From: Callorhinus ursinus
Lineage: Eukaryota > Chordata > Mammalia > Carnivora > Otariidae
Direction of reading: 5' to 3'
Length of the DNA stretch: 64,000 nucleotides
NCBI RefSeq assembly: GCF_003265705.1
Contig: NW_020313044.1
Coordinates: 2,623,223-2,687,222, forward strand
Each line of letters opens with the position of its first letter. Position 1 is the stretch's first letter. The notes under the pieces are model-generated. The model had not been told where the DNA came from. It worked only from the letters and a program-made list of their open reading frames with translations, and did no database searches. Below are positions 25,591 to 37,372 of the stretch, in pieces. Both the position numbers and the translations under genes were made by a program.

Positions 25591-26194
25591 GAAGTATCTG
25601 GCCTTGGTACCAGGCTGGGTGGGAGAGCGGGGAGCCAATGGGACGGGGCTGGTGCCAGGGCCTGAGAAGGCCAGCGGGTTTTTGGAGGGGAGTCTGGCGC
25701 ATGTAGAGTTGGGGCAGAGGAGCTAGGACTTGAGAGGAGGTGATACTTGTGAGGCCCCCAAGAGCCAACAGCTAGCGGCCCAGAGCCCTGGGGCCCTCTA
25801 GGGGGAGTCATTCTGTACAGCATTCACTCCCAGATTGGTCTAGCACATTCCCTCTGGACGTCCCCAGGGTCCCAGTGGGCCCTGCAGTTAATTGTGTAAG
25901 CCTCATCTCTGATAGTTTTTCAGAATAAAAGTGACCATCATAGGGCAGGATGAGCTGGGCACTTTGCATCCCCCTTCACTCCGCTGTGTTCTGCAGTTCT
26001 GAATTTTTTCAAGGTCTGACTCTAGGCTTGGGTTTAAGCAGGCCACACCCATTTCCGGAGCCTCCCGTGTAAGCTGGGTCTAGGGTCAGAAAGGAGAAGC
26101 TTTTTCTGCCCACCTCACCTCCAAGAAGCTCTGTGGTACTGCCCTCCAGCACATTAGGCCATAGGCTGAGTGCTCAGGGCTCTGTACAGGCTGT

Positions 26195-26310
26195 TAAACC
26201 CTTCTGCGTGTGTGTCTGTCCATTTGTCTCCTAGATTAGGAGCTCTCTGAGGGTGGGGTCCATGGCATCTCCGTGTTTCCCATGCCCAGCACAGAGTTAG
26301 CACTAGACGG
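26195..26310 (+). mobile_element. L2 3' end fragment
   Basis: CCTAGATTAGGAGCTCTCTG, then GGTGGGGTCCATGGC and CCCAGCACAGAGTTAGCACT follow the well-known L2 3' consensus (stop-like AG-rich region, 'agggcagggtcc', 'cccagcacagtgcctggcac'). Confidence 0.7.
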
Positions 26311-26574
26311 GGGTCATAGGGCTCCTGTGTTCCTATTTTACAGATAGACTAGTTAAGGCCCTGTGAGGACATCACTTAGCCAAGACCAACACAGCCTTTT
26401 GAGGGGCAGAGGTAGCCTGGCCCAGGTGGGTGTGGGGCTGCTGGTGCATCCTGGGGTCTTTCTGCAGGCCTCAGCACCTTCCCCGACTTCCCTGGGGCCT
26501 GCAGCTCCAGATCCACCTGGCAGGCAGCGTTCCCACTCTCCAGCCTTGAGCCCTGTGCTCCTGAGAGCGGGAAG

Positions 26575-26800
26575 TGAGGAGTTCTGGCATTAGAGTGTCA
26601 GAGGGCAGACCTTAATTTCTCCAAGCCTCAGTTTCTTCATCTGTAAAATGGGGGTCTTGGTACTTCTCCCTGGTGGTGCTTGGGGGTGGGAGAGTGGTTA
26701 AAAGAACACATTTGTTCTAAAAAAAAAAAGAACACATTTGTTCTTAGCTCCATGCCTGGAACTTCTTAGTAAGAACTCCTTAAGTGTTTGCCATGGTTAT
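26575..26800 (+). mobile_element. MIR interrupted by a poly(A)-only insertion
   Basis: CCTCAGTTTCTTCATCTGTA, then AAAATGGGGGTCTTGGTAC and, after the duplicated block at 26701-26744, TAGCTCCATGCCTGGAAC belong to one MIR. The core is well preserved. Confidence 0.75.
26701..26744 (+). mobile_element. Poly(A)-only insertion flanked by 18-bp duplication
   Basis: AAAGAACACATTTGTTCT occurs at 26701-26718 and again, identical, at 26727-26744, with only eight A between. This is what target-primed reverse transcription leaves when nothing but the poly(A) tail is copied. It interrupts a MIR. A simple local duplication with A-tract slippage is the alternative. Confidence 0.6.
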
Positions 26801-27169
26801 TATTATTGTTGACACTGTTACTGTGTTATCATTACATTATTATTCATGCTCCCAGGGCCCCAGCAGCTGCAGTGGCTCTGGGCCTGGACACAGAGCTTGG
26901 TCTGCAGAGAAGGAGCTGCAGTTTCTAATTAGTGCCCCAAGGAGAGGGCCTGGGTTTTTATTTTAGCTGGAGGATCCCACCTGCCCAAGGCTTCCCCAGC
27001 CCCTGTCATCCTCTCCCCAGCCTCAGGTAGGGGGCCTGGCTCCAGGCAAAAGCCTCCCCAAATTCCCCCTGCCACTCCCCCCACGCCTGGCAGACCTCCG
27101 GGGCCATGAATCATTTATGAGGCAAAAATGAAACCAATTAAGGACAAACTTTGAAAGCCTCTAATTGCT

Positions 27170-27720
27170 GCGCCTGGTGGCCCCGAGGAACGAGGGGAGG
27201 CAGGCCCGCTCGGTGCGGAATCTCCTCGGCCCGGTCCTTCCCAGGCTGTCTGTCCCACCGCGTCTCAGGGCGCCGCGTCCTCCCGGCTCCCCGCCGCCTC
27301 CCGGCCGGCCGCCGACATGCCTGCGCGGCTCTGGCTGCGGCGTCTGCCGCCCCGGCGCCCGCCCCGGGTCCCAGGCCGACTAATTAGGCCCGGCTCCCCT
27401 CCCCGCGCCGCCCGCCGCCCGCTCCAGGCCCGAGGTGATGGCGGCTGTTCCTGCCGTCCTGGGGCCTGTGCCCCAGAGCTGGCTCGCGCTTCTCGGGGCG
27501 GGAGCCAGCTCTGCTCGCCTGGCTTAACCCAGACGAGCCCAGGACGCCCTGTCCCCGAACGGGGAGGCTGGGGCGCCCCCACGCCCCCACGGTGGGGTCC
27601 GGGGAGGGGGGTGGAGCTCCGGCCCGGCCGGGGCACACACGGTCGGAGGTCGGACAGTCCCGTTCAGTCTCAGGGAGAGAGAGCCACTCACCGAGTGGAA
27701 GGAGCCAGAGGTGGCGGGGG
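27170..27720. promoter_or_regulatory. Intragenic CpG-rich block in intron 1
   Basis: About 550 bases with dense CpG (CGGCGTCTGCCGCCCCGGCG-type sequence), ending in a G run that meets the 100-N gap. A TAATTAGG homeodomain-type core sits inside at about 27381. It could be an alternative promoter, an enhancer island or a Polycomb-type CpG island; the sequence alone does not decide. Confidence 0.5.
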
Positions 27721-27728
27721 GGGGGGGG

Positions 27729-27828
27729 NNNNNNNNNNNNNNNNNNNNNNNNNNNNNNNNNNNNNNNNNNNNNNNNNNNNNNNNNNNNNNNNNNNNNNNN
27801 NNNNNNNNNNNNNNNNNNNNNNNNNNNN
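27729..27828. other. Assembly gap, 100 N
   Basis: Exactly 100 N flanked by G runs on both sides. A round size usually marks a gap of unknown length. The G-rich flanks suggest that a GC-rich or quadruplex-forming segment was not sequenced. Confidence 0.99.
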
Positions 27829-29599
27829 GGGGGGGTACTGAGCTCCTGAGGGGTTGTTGCACCGGTGCGGCGCGGAATCCAGTTCCTCCTCTGCTTTGTC
27901 AGGAACACAGTGACCTTATGCAGATTCCTTAGCCTTAGTTTCCCTGTTTGTAAACTATCAGGACTGACCAGTTTTCTCCTGGATTTGGGATTTGAGGAAC
28001 TGGGCTCTCTGTGCCCCTACTCCCCTCTCTTGTGAGCTGGGAGAGGGTGGAGGTCAGGGTCTGGAGTATGGACCCAGCAGGGCCTACCTCACTGCCATGA
28101 GCTCTGGGCACGAGTGGCCGGCCTGCTCCCTGTGCTGAGGGCCAGGCAGGCCCCGGGCACTCAGGCACGTTGTTTGCTGAAACCAAATTTCTGTGCTTGT
28201 GTTTTTCCATAATTATATTAGCAGGTGGGATTTTTTCCTCGGGGAGGCAGTGGGAGGGGGAGCGCCATGGCAGTGTCCCCGCCTGCTCTGAGCGTGAGCT
28301 CACACTCGGCTCTGCCCGCCCGCCTGTAATGATTTTTTAATTATGCAGCCAGTGCTCGGAATTGTTAATCCGCCTCCAGCCCAGCATCCCCTCCCGCAGC
28401 TCACACCCAGCCCCTCATGGGGGTCCCCAGAGTCGTGGTGCCCAGCCTGGTGTCCATTACTGGTGCCGAGGACCACCACCACTGTGGGAGGGAGAGTAGG
28501 CCAGGAAGGGCCGCAGGGGCGGCTCGGCTCCATCCGCATGTGACAACTTGGTGAGGGGGGGGGCCTGTGGCTCTCTTTGTCCTCCTTCCCTCCTTGGCCC
28601 CAGCGTGGCTTGCACCCTCCAGGACAGCTGTGGCTCTGGAAGGGGCCAGGGGAGGGATCGGTGCCCACCCCTGAGTGGTGTGGCCACACCCATTTCAGGG
28701 ACCTCAGCCTGACTCTCCAGCCTCGTGTGACCCCAAGGACACACACAAGTATGATCTTTGTCTCTGTCACACACACAGTCACACTCTGCTTCCCTTCCGC
28801 GCACACACTCAGCCTCGCAGCCACACAAGCACAATAGCATGCTCTGTGCTTCTCACACACACAGCCACACCTGAAGGCCAGGGTGCCCTCAGGAGACCGC
28901 ACTGCTGCCTCCCGGGCCCCGCCAGGCCCTGCCCCCACTCCCTTGCCTCCATGCCCTCCCACCGCCACACACCGCCCCCCCCCCAGCTGGGATGCACTCT
29001 GAGGCCTCCCTTCTCCCACCTGGTGGGGTGGCTGCCTGTGGCTGGGGCCCCCGCCTGGACGTCCATCGACCTGGCCTGGGGGAGGTGGCAGGGGGTGGGG
29101 GGTGTTGTGCTGCACCGTGGCTCCTCTCCCCCGGCGCCCAGCTGTGGCATCTGTCAAGGTCAGATAGCGACTCCGGAACCAGCCGGCTCGGCCCCATGGC
29201 CCCTCTCGCCTCATTATTTTTGTGTTCCGGGGCTGCGGCGACACCTCCCTCCTTCCTCCTCAGCCTCCTGCCTCTTGCCTGCTTCCCCCACGCCTCTGCA
29301 GGGAGTGCCTGCGGTCTGGGGGCTTTTGTTTTCCAGTTTTTTCCATGCTCAGGCCAGGCGGGGCGGGTAGACGCTGGTCAGAGCTGTTCCGTCTTGAACA
29401 GCACACAGGCAAGGAAGGTGCCTCCCTCGTGGCTGGGATGGGCTTTCGGCTACTGGATCCCTGGGTTGGTTTCTCAGGGGGACAAACTGAACGTGGGTGG
29501 AGCCCAGCCCCCACCACAGCCCAGACACACCTGTGGGCAGCTTCCTGTTTCCATAGGGGCCCCAGCACCTGGCATTAGTTCCTGTCTGCACCGTCCCCA

Positions 29600-30060
29600 T
29601 CCCAGTTGGGCCCCACACTCACACCTCAGAACCCCCGAAGCCCTGATATAGCTCACAGTGTGTGCACACGTGTGTGCACGCACGCACACACACACACACA
29701 CACACACACCCTCGTAGACACATGGCAACAGTGTGTTGACGCTCACGGACCAGAAGAACCCACAAACATCCAGCCACCATGTAAACCACTGTAGCGCACA
29801 CACATGCGCACTCAGGCATATGCTTACATCCGGGGATGTAGATAGCACACACTCCACTTGTACACACAAAGACCTTCACCTACACAGGCATATAAGCCCT
29901 GTGTATACATCAGTGTTCAAACCCACAGGGTGCCATCTGAGTCTGTGCACATACACCTGGACACACCCACAGCCCCCACCCCCAGACACACACACGCGCA
30001 CACACGCACACACACACACACTCTCTCATGCATGTAGCATGTACGGTATCTGACGCACCT
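29600..30060. repeat. CA-rich degenerate tract
   Basis: Includes (CA)n at 29676-29709 and a second CA-rich cluster at about 29985-30022. ACACA-rich unique sequence joins them. A similar but shorter CA-rich patch lies at 28735-28870. Confidence 0.85.
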
Positions 30061-31014
30061 TCTAGGTGGACACACGCAGACCTACTGGTCTGTAGTGCTA
30101 CTCCTCACAATATGCACTCCAGCCAGAGCTCACTCCCTGGGGCCCAGTGTTCCTTGAGCACATTTATACCACCCAAGAGGCTTTTGTCCCTGACATGCTG
30201 AAGTGGGCTTGAGGCCTCCCCCTCGATGTGCTCTGTGTGTCCAGGGAGCCCCTGGAGAGTGGGAAATGGTGGTTGACAGACAGACTGCCCTACCATCCTG
30301 GCCAGCCTCTCTATGTACACCAACCTGGGCCCAGTCACCAAGATGGAGTGAGATGGGGGGTTCCAGGTACATCAGGGTGGACATGTGGCTTCGGGCAGAA
30401 AGGCCGGCTAAAGGGGATGGCCTCTCGGTTCTCCCTGGGTCCCTGCCTGCCGCCAGCCCCCAATTACGGTGTGTAAGTGTTGGGGGTATGAGACGTGGAC
30501 AGACTCCGGGCCCCCCAGAGTCTCTGGGGTAGCCCTGGCCATCCATTCACTTCCTCCACCAGCTGTGGACTGCTGTGGCCACCCTTGAGAGGGGGAGGTA
30601 GCTGGAGGTTTAGCAGTGACAGGGTCCCCACCCCCCCAGGAAACTCAAAACCCTGGGCCAGCCGCGGGTGGCGGGTTGGGGCAGGCACAAAGAGGGCCTC
30701 TGTGCGGCCCGGCTGGGCTGCCCACAGGATTCTGGGGGAGGAGGCAGGAGCCGGTTTCCGTCCCATTCTGCTTCCTGCGGAGGCCGCCGGAATGCCCGGA
30801 GCTCTGGCCCAGCCTGGCCCGTCCGGCCCACCCGCAGCCCCTTCCCCTGTCTTTTCCTGGGCCTTAGGGTACAGCTGCAGACTTCTCTGCAACAGTGCCT
30901 TCACGTGGTTTGCCCAGAGCCTGAGAGCCACTCCCCCTCACCCCAGAACCCCTAGGCTGGGCTGAACTGGTCTTCAGCCTCCCGCCATAAGCCCTCCTTC
31001 CATGTCCCTCAGAG

Positions 31015-31064
31015 CCCTTGGTCAGTGTTGAAGAGCCAGCCCTTGGCCAGTGTTGGAGAGCCAG
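31015..31064. repeat. 25-bp tandem duplication
   Basis: Two adjacent 25-base units with the start CCCTTGGTCAGTGTTG and the end AGAGCCAG differ at two positions (31015-31039 and 31040-31064). Confidence 0.9.
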
Positions 31065-31290
31065 TCACACAGACCTGGTTTCAAATCCTGGCTTTGCTGA
31101 TTATTGACCTTGTGACCTTATGCAGGTGACTTTACTTCCCTGAGTCTCAGTGGCCTCATCTGTAAATGGGTGACAATACTAAAGAGTTACAGAAAAAAAT
31201 TCAGTGAGAAAATGTGTGTAAAGTGCTTTGCACCATACTGGTAGAATGAGTGTGTGTTATGAGGGTCTGCTATCATCATTTCTTCTGGGG
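31060..31290 (+). mobile_element. MIR, nearly full length
   Basis: CCTGGTTTCAAATCCTGGCT, TTGTGACCTTATGCAGGTGA, then CTCATCTGTAAATGGGTGAC and GTGTGTAAAGTGCTTTGCAC are in MIR order. Confidence 0.85.
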
Positions 31291-32511
31291 AGATGGTAGC
31301 ATTGGGAAGGAGCTAGATGCTCCTCTCCCCAGTAAGCCTCATAGGGTCTCAACCCTAGGACCTGTTCAGAAGCTTCTCTCCAGATTTCAGTTTCCCTGTC
31401 TGCAGATCACTTAATGGGCAGATTCAGGTCCTCTGGGATTTGGAGGGTGGGAGGAGGTCACTATCTGGAGTCTTTTTTCCTGTGTCTCTCTACTTTTTTC
31501 CTCAGGGATCTACAGTTTGGGGTAAGAAGTAAGAACCGTTCTCCATTTTACAGAGGGGAAACTGAGACTCATTGTGGGGGAAAGGCACGGTCAGATCAAC
31601 AGGAAGAGACAGGATGGAGCCCCAAACCTAGATGTTAGGATTCTAGTCCCCTAGATGGCCCCGTTAACGCCTTTGCTCCTCACACGCAAGCCCTAGAAGG
31701 ACAGATCTCCCCCCTCTAGTTCCTTGGCCCAGTTACCTCTGAGCTAACCTTCCTCCACTGTCCACCGGGAGGGAGATCCTAAGTCAGTGTGTGGCTCTGA
31801 CCCCAGGTTGATGTCAGCTCAGACATTACTTTGGGAAATGTTAGTCTGGATCCAGAGGGTCCCCAATGCAAAGGGCATCCGTTTTCCCTGCATCTCAACT
31901 GCTTATTGAATTGCTTGCTCTAGATGGGCCAGTCATCATCTTCCTTCAGAAGGTGTGTAGGAAGACTCATTGAGACAAGGCATATAGCGTCTGGCACACA
32001 GGAAGTCCTCCTTCCTTAACATAGTAACTGTTATCCTCCTGGTTCCATGTTACAGATAGAGAAACAGACTCAGAGGCCATAGGCCAAGGTCACACAGAGG
32101 AAAGGGCCCTCCTGATCCTTTGACTCTGGTAGGGAGGGAACCTGGCCTGAAGGAGGTGCCTGGTGAGGAAGCCTTTGTCTTTATCAGAGGTGTGTGAGAT
32201 CACTCCCTAGAACCCCAGGTCAGGGCATACCTCCTGCCTGGGCCCTCAGTGTTCCTTTCCATGGAATGGGCTGACCCCCTCCTCCAACGGTTTTTTGGGA
32301 GCTCTGTAAGGGAGAATAGAGCCCCGTGGACTCCTCGGGTTTTTCTTCAGCAGATTTCATTCTTCAGGCAATGGGGTTGTGTCTGCCTTAGGTAGAGGGG
32401 TCTAAGAGTGTTAGGGAAATAGGACTCTAACCCCCTGTTCTGTCTTGGGGAGAGTCTAGTGGTGCTGAGGGCATGCCCTGCCCCAGGCCATCTGCTGGGT
32501 GTTAGCAGTGG

Positions 32512-32518
32512 TATGTGC

Positions 32519-32566
<48 letters not shown>
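32512..32566. repeat. (GT)n microsatellite
   Basis: About 27 GT units, uninterrupted after a GTGCGTGCGT lead-in, in intron 1. Confidence 0.97.
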
Positions 32567-32567
<1 letters not shown>

Positions 32568-33159
32568 CATCTGTGCCTGGATATGTGCCCTGTGCTCTCG
32601 GGTGAAGGCTGCCTTTCTCCCAGCTTCCAAGACCAGTGTCTCCATGTGCATCGCCTTGGGCCCGAGTGGAGCTTTTTTTTCTTCTGGAAACTCCCTAGGC
32701 TGAATCATGGAAATCAGAGACGACGTCCCCACCCCCTGCCCCGCGCTTGCTCAGCCGCAGCTCCGCTGAGCCACCAGAGCCTGTGGTCTGTGCTCTTTGC
32801 CACCACTGGCTTGCCCACCATCCGTCTCTCTGTCCATCTCACCTCCCTTGGAGGCCAGGAAGACCAGCCACCAATGTGGGTGGAGGGGCGTGAAGAGGAG
32901 GTAACAGGGATGTCAGGAGTGCACAGGGGAGTGTGGGGAAAAGTGTGAAGAGCTGGAGTGTGCAGGTCGGCAGTGTTGGCCCACCCAGACGATGGCGGAA
33001 TGGTGTGCCCTGCTGGGCCGGTGGCTCGGGGTCCTCGAGGCCCCGCCAGAATTCACCCTCCTCCAGGAAGCCTTCCCTCAGCAGGAAGGACGGCTTGGAA
33101 GTTTGTTCTAGCCAGCAAAGGAGCAAGAGAGGGATGGCGCCTCGCTCAGACTCTGGCCT

Positions 33160-33281
33160 TGGCAGCGGTGGTGGTGTGGCACAACTCTGTAAGCTTATTA
33201 AAAATCACTGAATTGTACACTTATAAATGGGCAAATTTTATAGTGTGTAAACCATGCCTCAGTAAAGCTGTTTGAAAAAAA
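33160..33281 (+). mobile_element. L1M-type LINE 3' end fragment
   Basis: GGCACAACTCTGTAAGC, then CACTGAATTGTACACTTATA, AATTTTATAGTGTGTAAACC and CTCAGTAAAGCTGTTTGAAA match the terminal 3' UTR of older mammalian L1 (L1MA/L1MB type) as I recall it. Only the last 120 bases are present. Confidence 0.75.
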
Positions 33282-33354
33282 TCCTACCCTTGGCCCCAGT
33301 GCCCTGCCCAGTTGGGACCCTGCCAGCTTCACGACCATACCTCACACCCTCTTC

Positions 33355-33461
33355 CCGTTTTTTTTTTTTAAGTAAACTCTGCCCTCAACGTGGGGCTCAA
33401 ACCCGCCACCCCGAGATCAGGAGTCGCATGCTCTACTGACTGAGCCAGCCAGGCACCCCTC
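33355..33461 (-). mobile_element. Can-SINE, short, minus strand
   Basis: Begins with T11AAGTAAACTC (reverse of the tail) and ends with TGACTGAGCCAGCCAGGCACCCC, the reverse complement of the usual head. The pyrimidine-rich middle is missing, as in the short tRNA-only subtype. Confidence 0.85.
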
Positions 33462-34164
33462 TTCCCCTTTTCTTAAGAACTGTTTCAGGCTCATGTCCCC
33501 TTTGGTAACCTCTCCTCATCTTAACTCACAGGCTAGCAGTTCCTCCTCCAGAAAGGCCCCCAGTGCTCCACTTGGTCGCCTTCCCACTCTCATTTCATAT
33601 TGATTCATGGGACCATGGGCCCAGCCCCTGTGTACTCCTCCAGGGCAGTGCCAAGTCCGGATCCTGCGCTATCTCCCCAGTACCCCCCGGGCATGGGGCA
33701 GCTGTTGGGGAAACGGGTGGGGGGAATGTGTGCAACCCGAACTTCTAGAACATCTCACTGTGGGGCACCTGTGTGCCTGTCTGTGCAGGCGGCACCATCC
33801 CTCCCACCGGGACCCCTGCCCCCACTGCTGTCTGGCCCGAAGGGCTCAGGCTCTGTCTGGGGGTGAATCTTGGCTCCCCTGGAGCTCAGGGTGGGAGTGA
33901 GGGCATTACCATCACCTCTGGTGACCTCATTGTTGGCTGGCATTATGATGTCACCGGCCCAGCATTCCGGGTTCCTACCTGGGCATCTCCAAGCCCCCCA
34001 GGTGAAGACACTCCCTGGGGTCTGTGACAGCTCGCCCCCCCCCATCCACATAAAGGTGACAGGCACGGTAACAACCCTGGAGGGGTGGGGGCAGCCTTGG
34101 GACAGCTGGGTCACCTTGCCCTGGGCTACTTTGTCAGTTGCATAGGTAGAGCAAAGGTGGTCAC

Positions 34165-34365
34165 ACAGCAGGGTGACTCACACTTGGGCTCTGGGTTCAA
34201 ATTCTAACCAGGCATTTGACCTTGGCCTGACAGTTTGATCCTCTTTGAGCATCAATTCCCTTATCCCTGAAACTGCTTAATAGTTTCTATTTCCCTGGTT
34301 TCCATGTAAAGCTCAGGAGCACAGGGCCTGAGATAACAGTCGGTGCTCAATAAATGCTAACTGAT
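34165..34365 (+). mobile_element. MIR, nearly full length
   Basis: GGGCTCTGGGTTCAAATTCT, ATTTGACCTTGGCC, then CAATTCCCTTATCCCTGAAA and GTCGGTGCTCAATAAATGCT. Confidence 0.8.
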
Positions 34366-34994
34366 AGGGTTAGTAAGTTAAGGGACCCTGAGCGTCACTT
34401 GGTGCTGGGAGCTGATTGGAGAGGGGTGGGTCTGTGTCTTCTGGGGCTAGCTAGAGCCTGGGAGGAGAGGCAGTGGGATGGTCCCAGTGTCAGGAGAGTG
34501 GCCCCAGCTTTGACTTCCTGCCTTCCCAGCTTAGCCTGTGAGCTAGAGCCCATAGGAGGTTGGGTCCCGTGGCCAGGCCCTGAGGCCAAGAACCCATTGA
34601 CCCTCAGGCTCTTCCCTAGCAATCTCTGCTTCGCCTGCCCTTGGCCAGAGTGGGCTGGGGTCCACCCACCTCCTGCCTCCCTCTCAGAGCCATGGGCATG
34701 TCCAACTGCTTTCTCTTGGTCCCCAGGTCCCTGAGTCTAGGATCCTCCTCAGCGCTGTTTCCGTGTCTGTCAGAACCTCAAGTCTCCGAGCTGGGCTAGG
34801 AGCCTTGGATCTCTCTGAGCCCGGTCCCTCCGTTTTCTGCTTCCCATGAGGCTCTGTTCTCTAACCTTGACCCTTTGCCCTGTCCTCTCCAAGTCCCTCT
34901 TTCTCTGACCCGCTCCTCGAGTTCTGTCTCATGATCCTCGCTCTGCACCACCTGTCTCTGTTCTTCTGCCCCCGTGTCCCTCTCTGCCCCCCAG

Positions 34995-35330
34995 CTCTCC
35001 AGGACTGGTTCCCCCCCACCCCCTCCCCCTGGGCTCTGTCCCCGCCCGTCAGCCCCTGGTCCCAGCTCCCGGCCGGCCCGGCTCCTGCATGGACAAAGGG
35101 GTCCTTTGTGGGCTGACCGCGGCTGGCGGGGCGGCGGGGCGCTGGCTCCGCATTGCTGATGAAACGGAGCCCTTTGTTGTCCCTCCTCAGGCGCAGTATT
35201 TCTTTTTGGGGGCTGGATGCGTTCCTGGCAGGGCCGATGATGGATGCGCCCGCCGCCGCCCGCCTGCCCGCCAGCTTTCCCTCCCGCTCATTCCCGCTCC
35301 GCTTCAACGCAGCCCCAGCTCCTCCCCTGC
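34995..35330. promoter_or_regulatory. CpG-rich candidate regulatory block in intron 1
   Basis: GC-rich sequence with CpGs and GCC triplets surrounds three CCTTTGT/ACAAAGG motifs, at 35093, 35103 and 35171. The first two form an inverted pair. CTTTGT is the core recognised by SOX and TCF/LEF HMG-box proteins. Regulatory function is inferred. Confidence 0.4.
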
Positions 35331-36866
35331 TGCCTGGGCACTGCCAGGCCCTTCCTGGCCTGCAAAGGGCTTGCTGTGTGCCTTGCAGTAGAGGGCTGGG
35401 GCCTGGGAGAAAGTCTTATGTCCTCTCTGTCCTCTCCTACCATGAGGAGGGCAGACAAGCCCTGTGGTCCGTGGTCCACTGGGACCAGGGCATCGGGTTT
35501 AAAGGAGATGAGCCAGGTATAGGAGCAGATTTTGAACAAGCTTAGAGCCTGGGCTTTGGGGACTAACTAGATGTTGGTATCTGCCCACTCTGGGGTTTGA
35601 GGACAAAGTTAACCTGTGTGCCAGTCCCCCTTGTGTACTCCCCACCTTCAGTTTCTGTGGCTGACAAACCAGTGTTCTGCCTGTGGCACCTGTTTGATGA
35701 CATATCCCGTCCTCTGCTCCATAGCTCAGTAGGTCCCAGGACCTGGGGGGCTCGGAGAGGGAAGTCCCTGAGGAAGGACGAAAAAAAGAAAAGAAACGAT
35801 CAGAGAGATTCAAAGAAGGGGCCAGAGATGAACAGAACATGAGGTTTGGTCCCTACGACGAGACTCAGGATGGAGACAAAAGCAGAGAGACACTCAGCCA
35901 GAGCACCAGCCCTGAACGCCCGCCCGTGTTGGAGGGAGCTGACTTCTAATTGACCTGCCTGCCCTGCACACACAGCCAGATCCTGGAGCTGGGAGGAGGG
36001 AGGGAGGGAGGGAGGAGAGCAAGAACAGCGTTAATGCAGCTATCGATTTCTGCCACCAGCCAGCAGGCCGCAGAGGCGGGGACACACAGGGGGGCTGGGG
36101 CGCGGACTGCTCCCCTCCCCACCACTCCCCCACGTCTCTAACCCAAGGGCTCCTGCCTTCTCCTGTCTTCTTCCCTCACCATGTCTGGGCCTGCTGGGAC
36201 TGTGCGCTCCAGGGCAGGGTAGTTGAGCTCAGATGGGCTGATACGGTCGTTGGCCCTAGTCTCCGACACCGAGCCAGGGTCACTGCCGCCTAAAGGGGTG
36301 CCGATTTCTGAGGGACAGCCTGAAGAGCAACCCTGGGCTTAGTAGCTCTTAGCAGGTGGGACAGAACACAGCTATTGTACCCGATGCTCTGCCTCTCAGA
36401 CAACTCTGACCTCTGTGGTACCCTCAGCCCAGCCGGGACACCCTGCCAGGCCCTCCTGGGTTTGTCCTGGTAGAATCTGCCAGCTTGCCCAGCTCTTCCT
36501 TGCCACCCATCTGCCTTCACTAGAAAGGAGTATACGTGGGCCATTGCCCTCTGGGGAGAGGCAGGGAGCGTCTGGCTGTCTGCTGATGCCTGCCATTTTT
36601 TCCTCACTCAGGAGACAGTTTTTCCCTCTCCTACACTCGCTCCTCCTTGTGGCCACTCTTTAGCAGTCCCGGAGCAGGGGACCCTGCCGGCTTGGGCCTC
36701 AGTTTCCCCCTATGGAAGTGCAGAAGGTTGGACTAGATGACCTCCTGGGACCAGGGACCAGGCCCGGCAGAGTCCTGTGACTGGGGGATGGTAGGGTTGC
36801 CTGGGGACAAAGATGTATGTGTGCCGCCCCCAAGCCTAGGGCGGGACAGGCCTGGCCAGATGTGCG

Positions 36867-36871
<5 letters not shown>

Positions 36872-36903
<32 letters not shown>
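36872..36903. repeat. Uninterrupted C32 homopolymer
   Basis: Thirty-two C in a row preceded by GCGCGGGG. Runs of this length are error-prone in sequencing and variable in length. It can form G-quadruplex/i-motif structures. Confidence 0.95.
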
Positions 36904-36904
<1 letters not shown>

Positions 36905-37372
36905 AGCCACCAGCTGCTCAGACTGGGCCCTCCCTCCCGCCCCTCTCCCAGGGGTTGATGGGCCAGGCAGGCAGGCAAGGAAGGGATGCTAGAGAGCCAG
37001 GGCTGATGAGGAAACTGCCACTCCACTCCTTCTGGACAGTTCCTTCCAGCGCTCCTGGACAAGGAGCCTGACTGCTCATAAGCCTTGATCCTGGGGCTTG
37101 AGCAGAGCAGGCTCTGTCCTAGGAAGGGCACCTCAGAAATGTGGACGTGGCCGAAGAACAGGCTCTGTTCCCTGGAGGGTCACACCCACTTTCAGTCCCA
37201 GCCTGCACCAGCCAGAGGCCCCTCCTGCCCACAGCGTACCCCAGCTCTGGGCTCTCACTGGGACCTCATCCCAGACCCATCTGGGAGCCAGTCCGGAGCA
37301 CAGCAGGGAGGCCTGAGTAGAGACAAGAGTGGGGTCTGAGGTAATGACGACTGTGGTTTGAGAGTGAGGAGG

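Noticed and set aside
26702..26718. AGAACA..TGTTCT as a glucocorticoid or androgen response element
   Set aside because: The half-sites are separated by four bases rather than the required three, and the copy is part of a duplicated insertion scar.
28300..29244. 314-codon open frame on the minus strand
   Set aside because: Same reason. It crosses CA-rich degenerate sequence and has no recognisable domain.
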